A DNA stretch of 64,000 nt from DAIDKA01 sp036267975 (GCA_036267975.1 DATAVA010000049.1:42369-106368); one strand, 5' to 3'. Shown: positions 16,397 to 25,699, numbered from the stretch's first letter. Program-made: numbers and translations. Notes: a model not told the origin generated them from the sequence alone.

Positions 16397-17488
16397 CTAC
16401 TTGGCCGACGGCTCGTCAAACAATTCCAGGAACACGCCCGTATCCGGATCATGCACCATGACCTCGCGCGTGCCGCTGCGCATCGTGACGATGCCGGGCT
16501 TCGACACGAGTGTCGCGCCCGCTGCCAGCACCTGCGGCAGCGCCGCCTCCAGATTCGGCACCTGCAGGCCGATATAGCCGACGCCGATGTCGGTGATGCG
16601 CGCGCGCGGTGGCGCGCTCTTGCGGTTCTGGAAATCGACCAGCTCCAGGTTCATGCGCAGCTGGGGCGCAATCTCCTGCGGGAATGAGACGTTGAAGAAA
16701 CGCAGCACATTGCCGTGGCCGCCGACGGCGGAGTCATAGAAATCACCCTTCAGCCACGGCGACGGGGTCTGCGGCCAGATACCGCCGAGCGTCGTGGCGT
16801 AGAACGCCTTGGCCTTGTCCGCATCCAGGATGACCAGGCCCATGTGGTTCACGCCCGGCAACAGCGCCGGCTGCGCCGGGCGGCCATCTTGCGCAGGCCG
16901 CGCGGGACGCTGATCGATGAGCTCGATATCAAGACCATCCGGGTCCGTCATATACGCCAGCATCCCCTTGGTCTGTCCCGGCGGTGCAATCAGCTTGCCG
17001 CCCCAGGAACGCGCGTGCAGCAGTCCCGCCGCCTGCAGCTTCGACCACACCTGATCGGCATCCGCGACGACGAGCCCGAAATGCGTGGCACCGGGCGTCC
17101 AGGGTGTGTGGTCGCTGCGATCCGTGCGCTTGATCCCCTTCACCTCGCGCAGGTACACCACGAAGTGCTCTTTGGAATCCGGATTCACCACGTACATCTT
17201 GGCCATGCGGGTGGTGAAGCCCTTTACGCCGTAGAGGCCTTCGACGACCGGATCGGTACGCCATACGGGGTTGGCCAGCGGATCCTGGGTAAATCCGATC
17301 ATCTTGTAGAACGCCACCGAGCGGTCCAGGTCCTTGACCATCCGTCCCACGAATCCGAGGCGCGCGCCCTGCCAGGCGCCGCTTTGCGCCGCTGCGCCGT
17401 GCGTGCTCTGGGCGTAGGCAACGGCACACGCCACCGACAGGCACACGCCCAGCAGCCACCTCGGGCTGACTCGATTGCATCGCTTCAT
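16397..17488 (-). CDS. Exported two-domain VOC (glyoxalase/dioxygenase-fold) protein
   Basis: A 363-residue protein with a Sec signal peptide ending near AVAYA-Q and two vicinal-oxygen-chelate domains: the first opens RLGFVGRMVKDLDRSVAFYKMIGF, the second GVNHMGLVILDADKAKAFYATTLGG and ends VMVHDPDTGVFLELFDEP. VOC pairs form a metal site used by glyoxalases, extradiol dioxygenases and resistance proteins. The substrate is unknown. It is followed upstream by a Tat-exported hypothetical gene 11 nt away in the same orientation, so the two are probably cotranscribed and act in the same periplasmic compartment. Confidence 0.83.
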   Translation of the reverse strand: MKRCNRVSPRWLLGVCLSVACAVAYAQSTHGAAAQSGAWQGARLGFVGRMVKDLDRSVAFYKMIGFTQDPLANPVWRTDPVVEGLYGVKGFTTRMAKMYVVNPDSKEHFVVYLREVKGIKRTDRSDHTPWTPGATHFGLVVADADQVWSKLQAAGLLHARSWGGKLIAPPGQTKGMLAYMTDPDGLDIELIDQRPARPAQDGRPAQPALLPGVNHMGLVILDADKAKAFYATTLGGIWPQTPSPWLKGDFYDSAVGGHGNVLRFFNVSFPQEIAPQLRMNLELVDFQNRKSAPPRARITDIGVGYIGLQVPNLEAALPQVLAAGATLVSKPGIVTMRSGTREVMVHDPDTGVFLELFDEPSAK

Positions 17489-17499
17489 GAAGACCCCCT

Positions 17500-18009
17500 T
17501 CAGTTTCGGGGTGCGAACACCCAGGTAACCAAGCGCATATGACCGGTCGAGACTGCGCTCGTCGTCGCGCCGAATACCCGCGCGGGCTGGAAGCGCGAGC
17601 GCAGATGCGCGCCCGCGGCCAGGGCCTCACCGAGGGCCTGCGGCCACAACTGCGCGCCCGGCGGATGCTCGGTGTGAAACGCGCTGCGGTAGCCGATTTC
17701 GGCCGCACAGCTGCGCATGACCACGTAATCGATCCAGCTCGTCAATCCCGCAATGTGCGCACCGTTGGCCAGCACTTCGCGGCGCAGCCGTGTGTACCAG
17801 CGATTGCACAGATCATCCAGCGCACTGACGGGGTGAATATCCGGTCCGCGAAAGCCGCCGCCGAACGCGACGGAAGCCGTGAGACGCTCATCGACCACCA
17901 CGTGGCCGATCGCGCTGCGCGTGGGCGCGAGCAGTGGTGGCAGAGCGCTCACCCCCGCGATCGCCGCAGCGCCCGCCAGCACACCGCGTCGGGTGATTGA
18001 TCTGCTCAT
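17500..18009 (-). CDS. Tat-exported hypothetical protein
   Basis: A 169-residue protein I cannot assign to a known family. The N-terminus SRSITRRGVLAGAAAIAG is a twin-arginine signal followed by a hydrophobic stretch and small residues, so it is probably exported folded. The body contains GGGFRGPDIHPVSALDDL and a long Trp/His/Arg-containing central part with no motif I recognise. It lies 11 nt upstream of an exported VOC protein and 63 nt from the divergent MFS transporter start used here. It may act with the VOC protein. Confidence 0.7.
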   Translation of the reverse strand: MSRSITRRGVLAGAAAIAGVSALPPLLAPTRSAIGHVVVDERLTASVAFGGGFRGPDIHPVSALDDLCNRWYTRLRREVLANGAHIAGLTSWIDYVVMRSCAAEIGYRSAFHTEHPPGAQLWPQALGEALAAGAHLRSRFQPARVFGATTSAVSTGHMRLVTWVFAPRN

Positions 18010-18072
18010 GAATCGCCACGCCCTAAGCCCATAATGCCTGTGCTAAGTTACCAGAGCATCAGGATGGGCTCA

Positions 18073-19248
18073 ATGAAACAAGGTGGCTGGCCGAGCCTGA
18101 CACTTATCTATCTGTATGGCGTTGTCAGTGCCGCATCACTGACCAAGGCCATTCCGCTGCAGGCCCATATATCGAGCCTGCCGGGCGCCGCGCCGGCCTT
18201 GTTCGGTCTGTTCATTTCATTGATGGCGGTTCTGCCTGCGATCTTCGGCACCCTCTCCGGCGCGGTGATCGACCGGTTGGGTGCCCGCCCCGCCCTGATC
18301 CTGGCGGCCCTGATCGGTGCACTGGTCAACGGGCTGTATCGGGTGGCCGACTCCTTCGCGCAGTTTGAGGTCATCCGTGTGGTGGAGGGCTGCATTCCCC
18401 TGCTCACCTACGCCGCGGCGCCCGCGCTGATGATCGCGACCAGCGCGCCGGAGCGGCGCAGCGCGGCGATGGCGCTGTGGTCCAGTTACACGCCCGTCGG
18501 AACCTCGCTGGGCCTTTTGATGTCGGCAGCGTTTGCCGGCACCGACCACTGGCGCTACGCCTACCTCGCGCATGGCGCCATTTTCGTGCTCCTCGTCGTC
18601 GTCGGCCTGGCGCTGCCGAAGGCGGCCGCGGCAGGCTTGCGCACCGCGGGGCCGCGGCGTTCGATACTGGCCTTGCTCAAGTCACCGGAAGGTGCCGGGC
18701 CGCTGCGCCTGGCGAGCTCCTTTGGCGTGCTGATCCTGCTCGGTCTGGGCGTCAGCGTCGTCATGCCGCCATACCTCGCGCGGCACTACGGCATGACGCT
18801 CAGCGCTGCCTCCGGCATCATGGCCGTCGCCAATGTCGTGATGATCCTCGGCAGCGCCTTGAGCGGCGTGTTTCTGACCCGCGGCGTACGGGCCGCTCCA
18901 TTATTCGCAGCCTTGGCGGCAGGTGGCTCGATTGCCGGCTTCGCAGTGTTTGCCCCCTGGACCCACCTCGGCCTCACCGTCGCGGCACTGGTGATCTGGC
19001 TCACCTGCACCGGAGCGGCCATGGCCGTGCTCGCATCCCTGCTGCCGAAGGTTGCAGGACCCGAGCATCGCGCCTCCACCGCTGGCCTGCTCAGTCAGAC
19101 CGGCGCACTCACGACCTTCGTCACCTCGCCGTTGTGGCTGGCGGTGCTGGGACTTCATCAATGGCTCGCGCTTTTCCTCATCATTCTGGTCGGCTGGGGA
19201 CTCAGTGTAATACTGCTCCCCGTGCAGGCCCGAATGGCCAGCCGGTAA
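18073..19248 (+). CDS. MFS transporter
   Basis: About 391 residues with roughly twelve hydrophobic segments and an MFS-like loop (GAVIDRLGARPALI) after helix 2; hydrophobic core from YLYGVVSAASL to VGWGLSVILLPVQ. It resembles the cyanate/CynX-like group of MFS importers. ATG 18073 is preferred because AGG at 18061-18063 gives ribosome-site spacing; in-frame ATGs at 18034 and 18064 are alternatives. Its stop is 3 nt from the 72-aa zinc-ribbon gene and the HyuA/HyuB genes follow, so it probably imports the substrate of those enzymes. Confidence 0.88.
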   Translation: MKQGGWPSLTLIYLYGVVSAASLTKAIPLQAHISSLPGAAPALFGLFISLMAVLPAIFGTLSGAVIDRLGARPALILAALIGALVNGLYRVADSFAQFEVIRVVEGCIPLLTYAAAPALMIATSAPERRSAAMALWSSYTPVGTSLGLLMSAAFAGTDHWRYAYLAHGAIFVLLVVVGLALPKAAAAGLRTAGPRRSILALLKSPEGAGPLRLASSFGVLILLGLGVSVVMPPYLARHYGMTLSAASGIMAVANVVMILGSALSGVFLTRGVRAAPLFAALAAGGSIAGFAVFAPWTHLGLTVAALVIWLTCTGAAMAVLASLLPKVAGPEHRASTAGLLSQTGALTTFVTSPLWLAVLGLHQWLALFLIILVGWGLSVILLPVQARMASR

Positions 19249-19251
19249 ACC

Positions 19252-19470
19252 ATGCACAATTTTCCGCGCCCGACCACGCTCACCGTGACCGCACCGCGTA
19301 CCGCAGTCCCCGGCAATTGCCCCGAGTGCGGCGCAGCGGCGCTCGCCCGCTACCGTGTCATGAGTGAAGGGGGTTGGTGGCTGGTCGTCAAATGCACCCA
19401 GTGCCTGCACTCCGTGGCGCGCGAACCTGGCCCGCTGCTCGGCGCGTTCGTGCCGCTGGGAGCCCCGTAG
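19252..19470 (+). CDS. Small zinc-ribbon protein of the HyuAB operon
   Basis: A 72-residue protein with two CxxC pairs (CPEC and CTQC, about 25 residues apart), an arrangement typical of a zinc ribbon. It lies 3 nt after the transporter and ends 1 nt before the HyuA ATG, so it is expressed with them. Acetone and related ketone carboxylases contain a small third subunit with a metal or zinc site, so this could be the small subunit of a HyuAB-like carboxylase; sequence similarity cannot be judged by eye and this is inference. Confidence 0.7.
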   Translation: MHNFPRPTTLTVTAPRTAVPGNCPECGAAALARYRVMSEGGWWLVVKCTQCLHSVAREPGPLLGAFVPLGAP

Positions 19471-19471
19471 C

Positions 19472-21505
19472 ATGGGCCGCACTCTGTTCAGCGTCGATGT
19501 GGGCGGCACCTTTACCGATGTGGTCATGGTGCGCGACGGCATCATCCACGTCACGAAGGTCCCCAGCAATGCCGCCGCGACCCATCTGCCGGTCATCGAA
19601 GGCGCGCGTCGCCTGGGCGTGCAGGATGCCGCGGTGTTCAATCATGCCAGCACGAAGGGGCTCAATGCGGTACTGACCCGCTCACTGCCCAAGGTCGGTT
19701 TCCTGACCACGCAGGGACACCGCGACATGCTGGATGCGGGTCGCTGCATGCGACCCATGGACAATCAGACCGACGCGCGCTGGCATCGACCCTTCGGCGA
19801 CGCCGCGCGGCCGCTGGTGCGCCGTTATCTGCGCCGCGGCATCCACGAGCGCATCCTGGCCAGCGGCGCGGTGCTGATCGAACTGGATGAAGCGCAGGCG
19901 CGCGCCGAGCTTGAGATCCTCCGGCGCTGCGGGATTCAAGGACTGGCGATCTGCCTCATCAACAGCTTCGTGAATCCGGCGCACGAGCAGCGACTGCTGG
20001 CACTCAGCGCCGACGTCTTCGGTGCGAAGTTTCCGGTGTCAGCCTCGTTCCAGGTCGGTCCGCGTGCCAAGGAGTATGCGCGCGCCTCCACCACCGTCAT
20101 CGATGTGATGATGAAGCTCATCTACGCGGACTACGCGCACCTGCTGGACTCACAGCTGCGCGCCGCCGGTTTTGCGGGCAAGCTGAATTTCGCCGATTGC
20201 ACGGCGGCGCTGATTCCCTGGCGTGAAGCCGTCACGGCGCCGCACCGCATTCTGTTCGCTGGTCCGGCCGCCGGTGCGGCGGCGTGCTGCGGACTGGGCG
20301 CTGCCATGGGCGATGGCAATCTCATCGGTTGTGATGTCGGCGGTACCTCGACCGACGTGACCGTCATCGTCAATGGCGCGCCCTTCATCAACGACAGCTT
20401 CGAGATCGAGCATGACCTGCTGGTCAATACTCTGTCCACGGAAGTCGCCAGTGTCGGCGCCGGCGGTGGCAGCATCGTCTCGGTGTCGCCGTCGGGGGAT
20501 CTGCGCGTCGGCCCGCGCAGTGCGGGCGCGACGCCGGGGCCCGCCTGCTACGGACGCGGCGGCAACCTGCCGACCGTCACCGATGCCTGCCTGCTGATGG
20601 GAATCCTGGATCCGGATGCTTTCGCGGACGGCCAGATTCGTCTCGATCCGGGGGCCGCGAGTCGTGCGTTCGAGTCATTGGACTGCCGCATGTCGCACGC
20701 AGAGCGCATTCGTTTTGCGTGGAAGATTGCGCTCAACAATATCGCCGAGGAAGTGTCGCGCTGTGCGCTGCGCCATGGCGTCGATATCCGCGACTTCAGC
20801 CTGATGGCTTTTGGTGCCGCAGGTCCGATGCTGCTGGCAGGTGTGCTCGAACTGGTGCAGGCGCGACGGCTCATCGTTCCGCCGCACCCCGGACTGTTCT
20901 CGGCCATCGGGCTGCTGTCCACGGATTTCGTCTATGCCAACAGCCGCAGCCAATACCAGATGCTGATGCCGGACAGCGGTGCGCTGATTGAATCAATTTT
21001 CGCCGGCCTCGAAGCACAGCTGCGCGAACGGGTGGGAAGTGAGGAATGCACAGTCCGGCGCAGTTTTGACGGCCGCCTAGCCGGTCAGAGCTGGGAGACG
21101 CCCTTCGTCAATGTGGATACCGCGGCACTCGCAACGCGCGGCCCCACCGCAGTGATTGATGAATTTCACGCCGAATACGCGCGCCGCAATGGCGTGTGCT
21201 TCCCCCAGATACCGGTGCAGGGTGTGACCTGGCGGGTACAGGTGATCGTGCCGACGCAGAAGCTCGCCTGGCAAGCATTGCCGGCCTCGCGCGCCCGGCC
21301 AACACCCAGCGGCCAGCGGCGGCTGCGCTATCTGGGGCCGCAGGAAATTTCGGCGGCCGTTTTTGCGCGTGCAGCTCTGGGCGCCGGCGATACCCTCGAC
21401 GGTCCGGCGCTGATCGTCGAACCCCTGGCCACCACCCTGGTCATGCCCGGACAGATGGCCCAGATCGGCGCTGTCGGCGAGATCGTGATCACGGAGGCCG
21501 CATGA
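19472..21505 (+). CDS. hyuA: Hydantoinase/oxoprolinase A subunit (ketone carboxylase beta-like)
   Basis: A 677-residue protein of the hydantoinase A/oxoprolinase family. ATG 19472 is used, directly after the zinc-ribbon stop, because SVDVGGTFTDVVMV near residue 8 is the conserved start of the ASKHA-like ATP-binding fold; the second phosphate loop IGCDVGGTSTDVTVI lies near residue 288. Family members (hydantoinase, 5-oxoprolinase, acetophenone and acetone carboxylase) use ATP to activate a lactam or an enolised ketone. Together with HyuB next door it forms the catalytic complex. The substrate is unknown; both hydantoin hydrolysis and ketone carboxylation fit. Confidence 0.9.
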   Translation: MGRTLFSVDVGGTFTDVVMVRDGIIHVTKVPSNAAATHLPVIEGARRLGVQDAAVFNHASTKGLNAVLTRSLPKVGFLTTQGHRDMLDAGRCMRPMDNQTDARWHRPFGDAARPLVRRYLRRGIHERILASGAVLIELDEAQARAELEILRRCGIQGLAICLINSFVNPAHEQRLLALSADVFGAKFPVSASFQVGPRAKEYARASTTVIDVMMKLIYADYAHLLDSQLRAAGFAGKLNFADCTAALIPWREAVTAPHRILFAGPAAGAAACCGLGAAMGDGNLIGCDVGGTSTDVTVIVNGAPFINDSFEIEHDLLVNTLSTEVASVGAGGGSIVSVSPSGDLRVGPRSAGATPGPACYGRGGNLPTVTDACLLMGILDPDAFADGQIRLDPGAASRAFESLDCRMSHAERIRFAWKIALNNIAEEVSRCALRHGVDIRDFSLMAFGAAGPMLLAGVLELVQARRLIVPPHPGLFSAIGLLSTDFVYANSRSQYQMLMPDSGALIESIFAGLEAQLRERVGSEECTVRRSFDGRLAGQSWETPFVNVDTAALATRGPTAVIDEFHAEYARRNGVCFPQIPVQGVTWRVQVIVPTQKLAWQALPASRARPTPSGQRRLRYLGPQEISAAVFARAALGAGDTLDGPALIVEPLATTLVMPGQMAQIGAVGEIVITEAA

Positions 21506-23421
21506 GTGCCACTGCCCTGCGCGATCTGGACGGTGCCGTTTTTGCGGATATTTATGGCTGCAGCCGCTTCGATGCCACGGTGCTGGGCAATCGCTTCCGC
21601 TATCTGCTCGATCATGTCAGCGAGCGTCTGCTGGCCTGTGCCTTCTCGCCGGTGCTGAAGGACTTCTACGATTTTGCGGCGACGCTCACCGGCCCGCCAC
21701 AGATCGGTTATCCGACGCCGGTGGTCAGCAAGTCCCAGCTGGCCTTCACCGGCACCATGACGGAGTCGATCCGCAACACCATCGAGGAATATGGCGTGGA
21801 CCGGCTCGGACCCGGGGACGTCATTATCGCGAATGATCCGTACCGCACCGGCACTCATGTCAATGACATGCTGTTCATCCGGCCGGTGTTCCACGGGGCC
21901 ACGCTGTGCGGCTTCGTCAATCTCAAGGCCCACCAGCTCGACATGGGCGGCTCGGTGGCGGGCGGCTTCTCCGCGCATAAGTTCAGCGTCTACGAGAACG
22001 GCCTGGTGCTCTCGCCGCGGGCGCTCATGCGGGCGGGCAAGCCGGTCGCTGAGACCTGGACCTTGATTTTCGACAATGCGCGCTTCGGGGAACTGCTGCG
22101 CCTGGACATGCAGACCATCATCGCCTGTCTGGCGCTCGGTGAGTCATTGCTTAAGGACAGCATCGCCCGCTACGGCGAACGCGCCGTGCTCGGCGCCATG
22201 CGCTATGTGTGCGACGCCGACGCCGAGCGCATGGCCGCTGCCATCGCCACCTTGCCGGATGGCCAGTGGCAAGGCGCCGCACTGGTGGATTGCGATGCCG
22301 TCGATGACCAGGAGGAATACCCGATTCGCTGCACGATCCGCAAACATGGCGCGCGTATCGAAGTGGACCTCTCGGGCACGGCCCGGCAAGCGCGCGGGGC
22401 CATCAACGGCACCTACCTCGATGCCAAGACCACCGTCGGCATCGCGCTCAAATACCTGCTCGATCCGGGCGGTGCCTTCACTTCCGGCTGCTACCGTCCC
22501 ATCGACATCCTCATTCCGGACGGCGCGATATTGTCGGCACTGCCGCCGGAGGGCGTGGTGTTCGCCTATGGCGAGTCCACCAATGCACTGCTGATCGCGA
22601 TTTTCGCCGCCCTCGCCGTGCCGCTCGGCACGCGCGCCATCGGCGGCGATATCAGCGCGCCGAATCTGCACAGCGCCGTCGGCCGGCGGCCCGACGGGTC
22701 ACCCTGGGTCTCGATCGTGGCGGGTGGTCAGCATGGGCCATGGGGCGGCACCGATGCGGGGGATGCCGACAGCTACTGCAGCTTCTACCAGGCCAACGGC
22801 ATGGACACCCCCATCGAGGCGCACGAGGCCGAAATTCCGGTGGTATTCATGCGCCGCGACTATGTGATGGATTCTCCCGGTGCGGGCGCGCATCGCGGCG
22901 GCGCCGCCGTCTGCAAGGACACCTACTGGCTCGAACCCGTCGATCATCATCTGTTCACGCTGCGCTTCAAGCAAAGCACCGGAATCGGTGTCAATGGTGG
23001 GCGCGATGGCAGCATCGGCGGGGTGTGGCTATGGGACCAGAACGGCGGCAGTGCACAGCGCCCGCCGGCGAAAATCCGCGGTGTCGCCGCCGCTGACTTC
23101 GCCGACTCGACGGGCGTCGCCGGCCGCCTCGACCCCGCGACCCAGTCACCGCAGCGGCAGGCTCCCTGGGTGTACTTCGGTCGCCAGCGCTGGCATACCG
23201 ATCCGTACGCCACGCTGCGCCACATGACCAATTCCGGCGGCGGTTGGGGTGATCCGCGGCTGCGATCCGTCGCGAAGGTGCTCGAAGATGTGCGTGACGG
23301 CTACATCTCCATCGCCGGGGCCCGTCGCGATTATGGCGTGATCGTCACGGGCGATCCGGAACGGGATCCGGAAGGGTTGACCGTGGATGAGGCAGCCACG
23401 CGCGCGGCGCGCCATCCGTAG
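21502..23421 (+). CDS. hyuB: Hydantoinase B/oxoprolinase subunit (ketone carboxylase alpha-like)
   Basis: A 639-residue HyuB-type subunit. The start is ATG 21502 in an ATGA overlap with HyuA. Diagnostic blocks: TESIRNTIEEYG, IIANDPYRTGTHVNDML (the conserved NDPYxGGTH), HQLDMGGSVAGGF, PIRCTIRKHG and the end NSGGGWGDPRLRSV. It forms the metal-containing half of the complex with HyuA and probably binds the organic substrate. The four genes MFS-zinc ribbon-hyuA-hyuB overlap or touch and form one operon; no regulator is adjacent. Confidence 0.92.
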   Translation: MSATALRDLDGAVFADIYGCSRFDATVLGNRFRYLLDHVSERLLACAFSPVLKDFYDFAATLTGPPQIGYPTPVVSKSQLAFTGTMTESIRNTIEEYGVDRLGPGDVIIANDPYRTGTHVNDMLFIRPVFHGATLCGFVNLKAHQLDMGGSVAGGFSAHKFSVYENGLVLSPRALMRAGKPVAETWTLIFDNARFGELLRLDMQTIIACLALGESLLKDSIARYGERAVLGAMRYVCDADAERMAAAIATLPDGQWQGAALVDCDAVDDQEEYPIRCTIRKHGARIEVDLSGTARQARGAINGTYLDAKTTVGIALKYLLDPGGAFTSGCYRPIDILIPDGAILSALPPEGVVFAYGESTNALLIAIFAALAVPLGTRAIGGDISAPNLHSAVGRRPDGSPWVSIVAGGQHGPWGGTDAGDADSYCSFYQANGMDTPIEAHEAEIPVVFMRRDYVMDSPGAGAHRGGAAVCKDTYWLEPVDHHLFTLRFKQSTGIGVNGGRDGSIGGVWLWDQNGGSAQRPPAKIRGVAAADFADSTGVAGRLDPATQSPQRQAPWVYFGRQRWHTDPYATLRHMTNSGGGWGDPRLRSVAKVLEDVRDGYISIAGARRDYGVIVTGDPERDPEGLTVDEAATRAARHP

Positions 23422-23541
23422 CCCGATCTCATCCGCATTGATTTCACCCGCTGGGAAGAGCGGTCGCGATTCCTCGTCGATCCTGGCGCGCGTGGGTAAT
23501 GTGGACGAATTGGGCGGATGGAGAATATTGGACATTTTAGG

Positions 23542-23555
23542 TATAGTAATCACCT
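23542..23555 (+). promoter_or_regulatory. Likely -10 element and flanking 5-bp inverted repeat of Phd-zeta module
   Basis: TATAGT at 23542-23547 matches a -10 box; TGGAGA at 23519-23524, 17 nt upstream, is a poor -35. TAGGT (23538-23542 region) and ACCTA (ending at 23556) flank the -10 as an inverted repeat that could be the antitoxin operator. The -10 is about 8 nt from the ATG at 23556, implying an almost leaderless mRNA. Confidence 0.45.
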
Positions 23556-23921
23556 ATGACCACCTCAGCCAAGACCGCCGCTTTTCTGCCCGTGAGGGAA
23601 CTGCCTCGCACAGCCGCTTCCGATCTCAAGAAGCTCGGATGGCGCGGAATGATGAATGCGTTGCGGAGCAAGGGAACGCTATTGGTCACGAATCACGATG
23701 CACCCGAGGCGGTCATCATTCCCGTGGCGGAATATGACGCACTCATGCAAATCGTAGCGCAGTCGCAGGCGCAGATCGAATCGGCGCTGGCGGGACTGCG
23801 GAAAAGCTTTGATGAGCGCCTCGCGGTACTTCAGGATCGATCCGCGGCGGATCGCCTGCAATCGGCCGTTCGCGGTCGTGCCAAGTTGAGTGGGAAGGTG
23901 AAAGCTGGCTCCGGCTATTGA
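23556..23921 (+). CDS. Phd/YefM-like antitoxin
   Basis: A 121-residue protein. The middle segment GTLLVTNHDAPEAVIIPVAEYDALM is the Phd/YefM signature; the C-terminal third is a charged coiled-coil-like helix (QAQIESALAGLRKSFDERLAVL) ending in a basic tail. It should bind its own promoter and the kinase-like toxin encoded with a TGATG overlap. Pairing a Phd-like antitoxin with a zeta-type kinase differs from the classical epsilon-zeta pair. Confidence 0.8.
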   Translation: MTTSAKTAAFLPVRELPRTAASDLKKLGWRGMMNALRSKGTLLVTNHDAPEAVIIPVAEYDALMQIVAQSQAQIESALAGLRKSFDERLAVLQDRSAADRLQSAVRGRAKLSGKVKAGSGY

Positions 23922-24562
23922 TGAGACGCCCGGTTCTCTATGTTCTTGCTGGCGTAAACGGTGCCGGCAAAAGTTCAATCGGAGGAGCCCTCCTCGAGCG
24001 CAGCGGACTGACTTGGTTCAACCCGGATGCGTTCGCACGCGAATTCAAGGCTGTAACGGGGCGCAACCAGGAAGCGGCAAATGCGCATGCGTGGCAGGAG
24101 GGCATACGGCGCCTCGACGATGCGATCGCCAAAAACCTGAACTACGCCTTCGAAACCACCCTGGGGGGCAAGACCGTGGCGGCAAAGATTCTGGAGGCCA
24201 CCAAATCGCATGACGTGTTGATTTGGTTCTGCGGGCTGTCATCGCCAGAACTGCACATTGCGCGCGTCAAAGCACGCGTTGCGGCGGGTGGCCACTCTAT
24301 TCCAGAAGAAAAGATCCGAGAGCGCTATCCACTGGCACAGGTGAATCTCATCAGGCTGATGCCGCACGTCGCCTATATCAAGGTCTACGATAACAGTATC
24401 GAGGCAGCCACCGACGGAACGATTCCGGACCCTCTACTCGTACTTGCGATGGAGAACCACCGGGTGGTATCGCCTGCTCCCGACGATTTCAAAGCATTGC
24501 GAAGCGCGCCGGAATGGACCAAGGCCATCCTTGAAGCCGCGCTACGCGGGACTTCTTCGTAG
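23921..24562 (+). CDS. Zeta-toxin-like P-loop kinase
   Basis: A 213-residue AAA_33/zeta-like kinase. Walker A is AGVNGAGKSS near residues 10-19, followed by FNPDAFAREF, the FETTLGGKT block typical of zeta-like proteins, HIARVKARVAAGGHSIPEEKIRERYP (lid with Arg residues) and KVYDNS near the end. Zeta toxins phosphorylate UDP-N-acetylglucosamine and block cell-wall synthesis; other members have other kinase targets. ATG 23921 overlaps the antitoxin TGA and is preferred to the TTG at 23918. Base composition is a little more AT-rich than the flanking catabolic genes, which fits a mobile module. Confidence 0.82.
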   Translation: MRRPVLYVLAGVNGAGKSSIGGALLERSGLTWFNPDAFAREFKAVTGRNQEAANAHAWQEGIRRLDDAIAKNLNYAFETTLGGKTVAAKILEATKSHDVLIWFCGLSSPELHIARVKARVAAGGHSIPEEKIRERYPLAQVNLIRLMPHVAYIKVYDNSIEAATDGTIPDPLLVLAMENHRVVSPAPDDFKALRSAPEWTKAILEAALRGTSS

Positions 24563-25699
24563 TTAGGCCTTTTTCGCCCGCTCGCAGCGGCGCCGATCGC
24601 GTTCGGTTGCATAGGGTGGCTTGCCGAGAATCATGCGGCCCATCATCTCGCGCGCCTTCGAGGCGCTGACATCCGTCGGTAGCGAGGCCACGATCGCTTC
24701 GCCGCGCGCGGCAAACTCCGGTTCAAACTCCGGGGTCGTGAGTACGTACAGGTCATTGTTGCGCACCCCGCGCAGAACGCGCCGTCCCGCATCCAGCGGA
24801 TCCATGCCGGGCGGTGCGCCATGCGACTCGCTCATCGCCTTCTGCATCTGCGCCATCATCGCCGGATCCATCTTGAATCCCGGATCGACCTTCGCGGCCG
24901 GGGCGGCCCCGCCCGGGCGGTTGCGTGCGGAGCTGCCGATATTGGTGTTGACGATGCCCGGACAGAACACGGTCACGCCGATATTGGTGTCGGCAAGTTC
25001 CGCGCGCAGCGCCTCCATCATGCCCACCACCGCAAATTTTGATGCGGTATAGACTCCGGCCGGCGCGTGTCCCAGCAGTCCCGCCAGGGAGGATACGGAT
25101 ACGATCTGGCCGCCTTCGCCCTGCGCCTGGATGCGCGGCAGGAAGCAGCGCACGCCGTTGAAGACGCCGCCCGCATTGACACTCATCGCCCAGTCCCAGT
25201 CCTCATAGCTGGCACGGGACAGGCCGCCGATGACGGCGACGCCGGCATTGTTGACCAGCACGTGGACCTTGCCAAATACCTGGGCGGTCTCATCCGCGGC
25301 CCTCTCCATTGCGGCCCGGTCCGTGACATCCAGGTTGATGGCATGCACGCGGTCCGCCGCGCCCTGCAGCAGCTTCATCGCCTCATCCAGGTGCGAGCGG
25401 GTGCGATAGGTGATGACGACCTTCATGCCGGCGTCGGTAAAGGCACGCGCGATGCCCAGCCCGATGCCGCTGTCGCCGCCGGTGATGAACGCAACCTTGC
25501 CCGCGACGTCGCGCATCGGCGTCGGCACGACCGGGCAGTTGTCCGGCGCTGCGGCGACCGCCCGGCCGGTGGCAACGATCCCGGCGGCAGCGGTCGCCGC
25601 CGTCGCCAGCGCCGCCGTCCCCAGAAATCCGCGACGCGCCTGCCCATCTGCGGTCAGCGCCTCTGCGGTCAAGGGGCCCTTGTTCCTGTTTTGGCTCAT
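24563..25699 (-). CDS. Tat-exported SDR
   Basis: About 378 residues from the ATG at 25699. The twin-arginine signal ARRGFLGTAALA is followed by a hydrophobic Ala-rich stretch ending around AVAAA. The SDR part has AFITGGDSGIG (cofactor), VLVNNAGVAVIGG, VSVSSLAG and catalytic YTASK, with a C-terminal domain naming PxEFEPEF near the end. Unlike the two next SDRs it retains a canonical TGGxSGIG motif. The gene is divergent from that pair and convergent with the zeta-like toxin. Tat export suggests it folds and binds its nicotinamide cofactor in the cytoplasm before transport. Confidence 0.85.
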   Translation of the reverse strand: MSQNRNKGPLTAEALTADGQARRGFLGTAALATAATAAAGIVATGRAVAAAPDNCPVVPTPMRDVAGKVAFITGGDSGIGLGIARAFTDAGMKVVITYRTRSHLDEAMKLLQGAADRVHAINLDVTDRAAMERAADETAQVFGKVHVLVNNAGVAVIGGLSRASYEDWDWAMSVNAGGVFNGVRCFLPRIQAQGEGGQIVSVSSLAGLLGHAPAGVYTASKFAVVGMMEALRAELADTNIGVTVFCPGIVNTNIGSSARNRPGGAAPAAKVDPGFKMDPAMMAQMQKAMSESHGAPPGMDPLDAGRRVLRGVRNNDLYVLTTPEFEPEFAARGEAIVASLPTDVSASKAREMMGRMILGKPPYATERDRRRCERAKKA

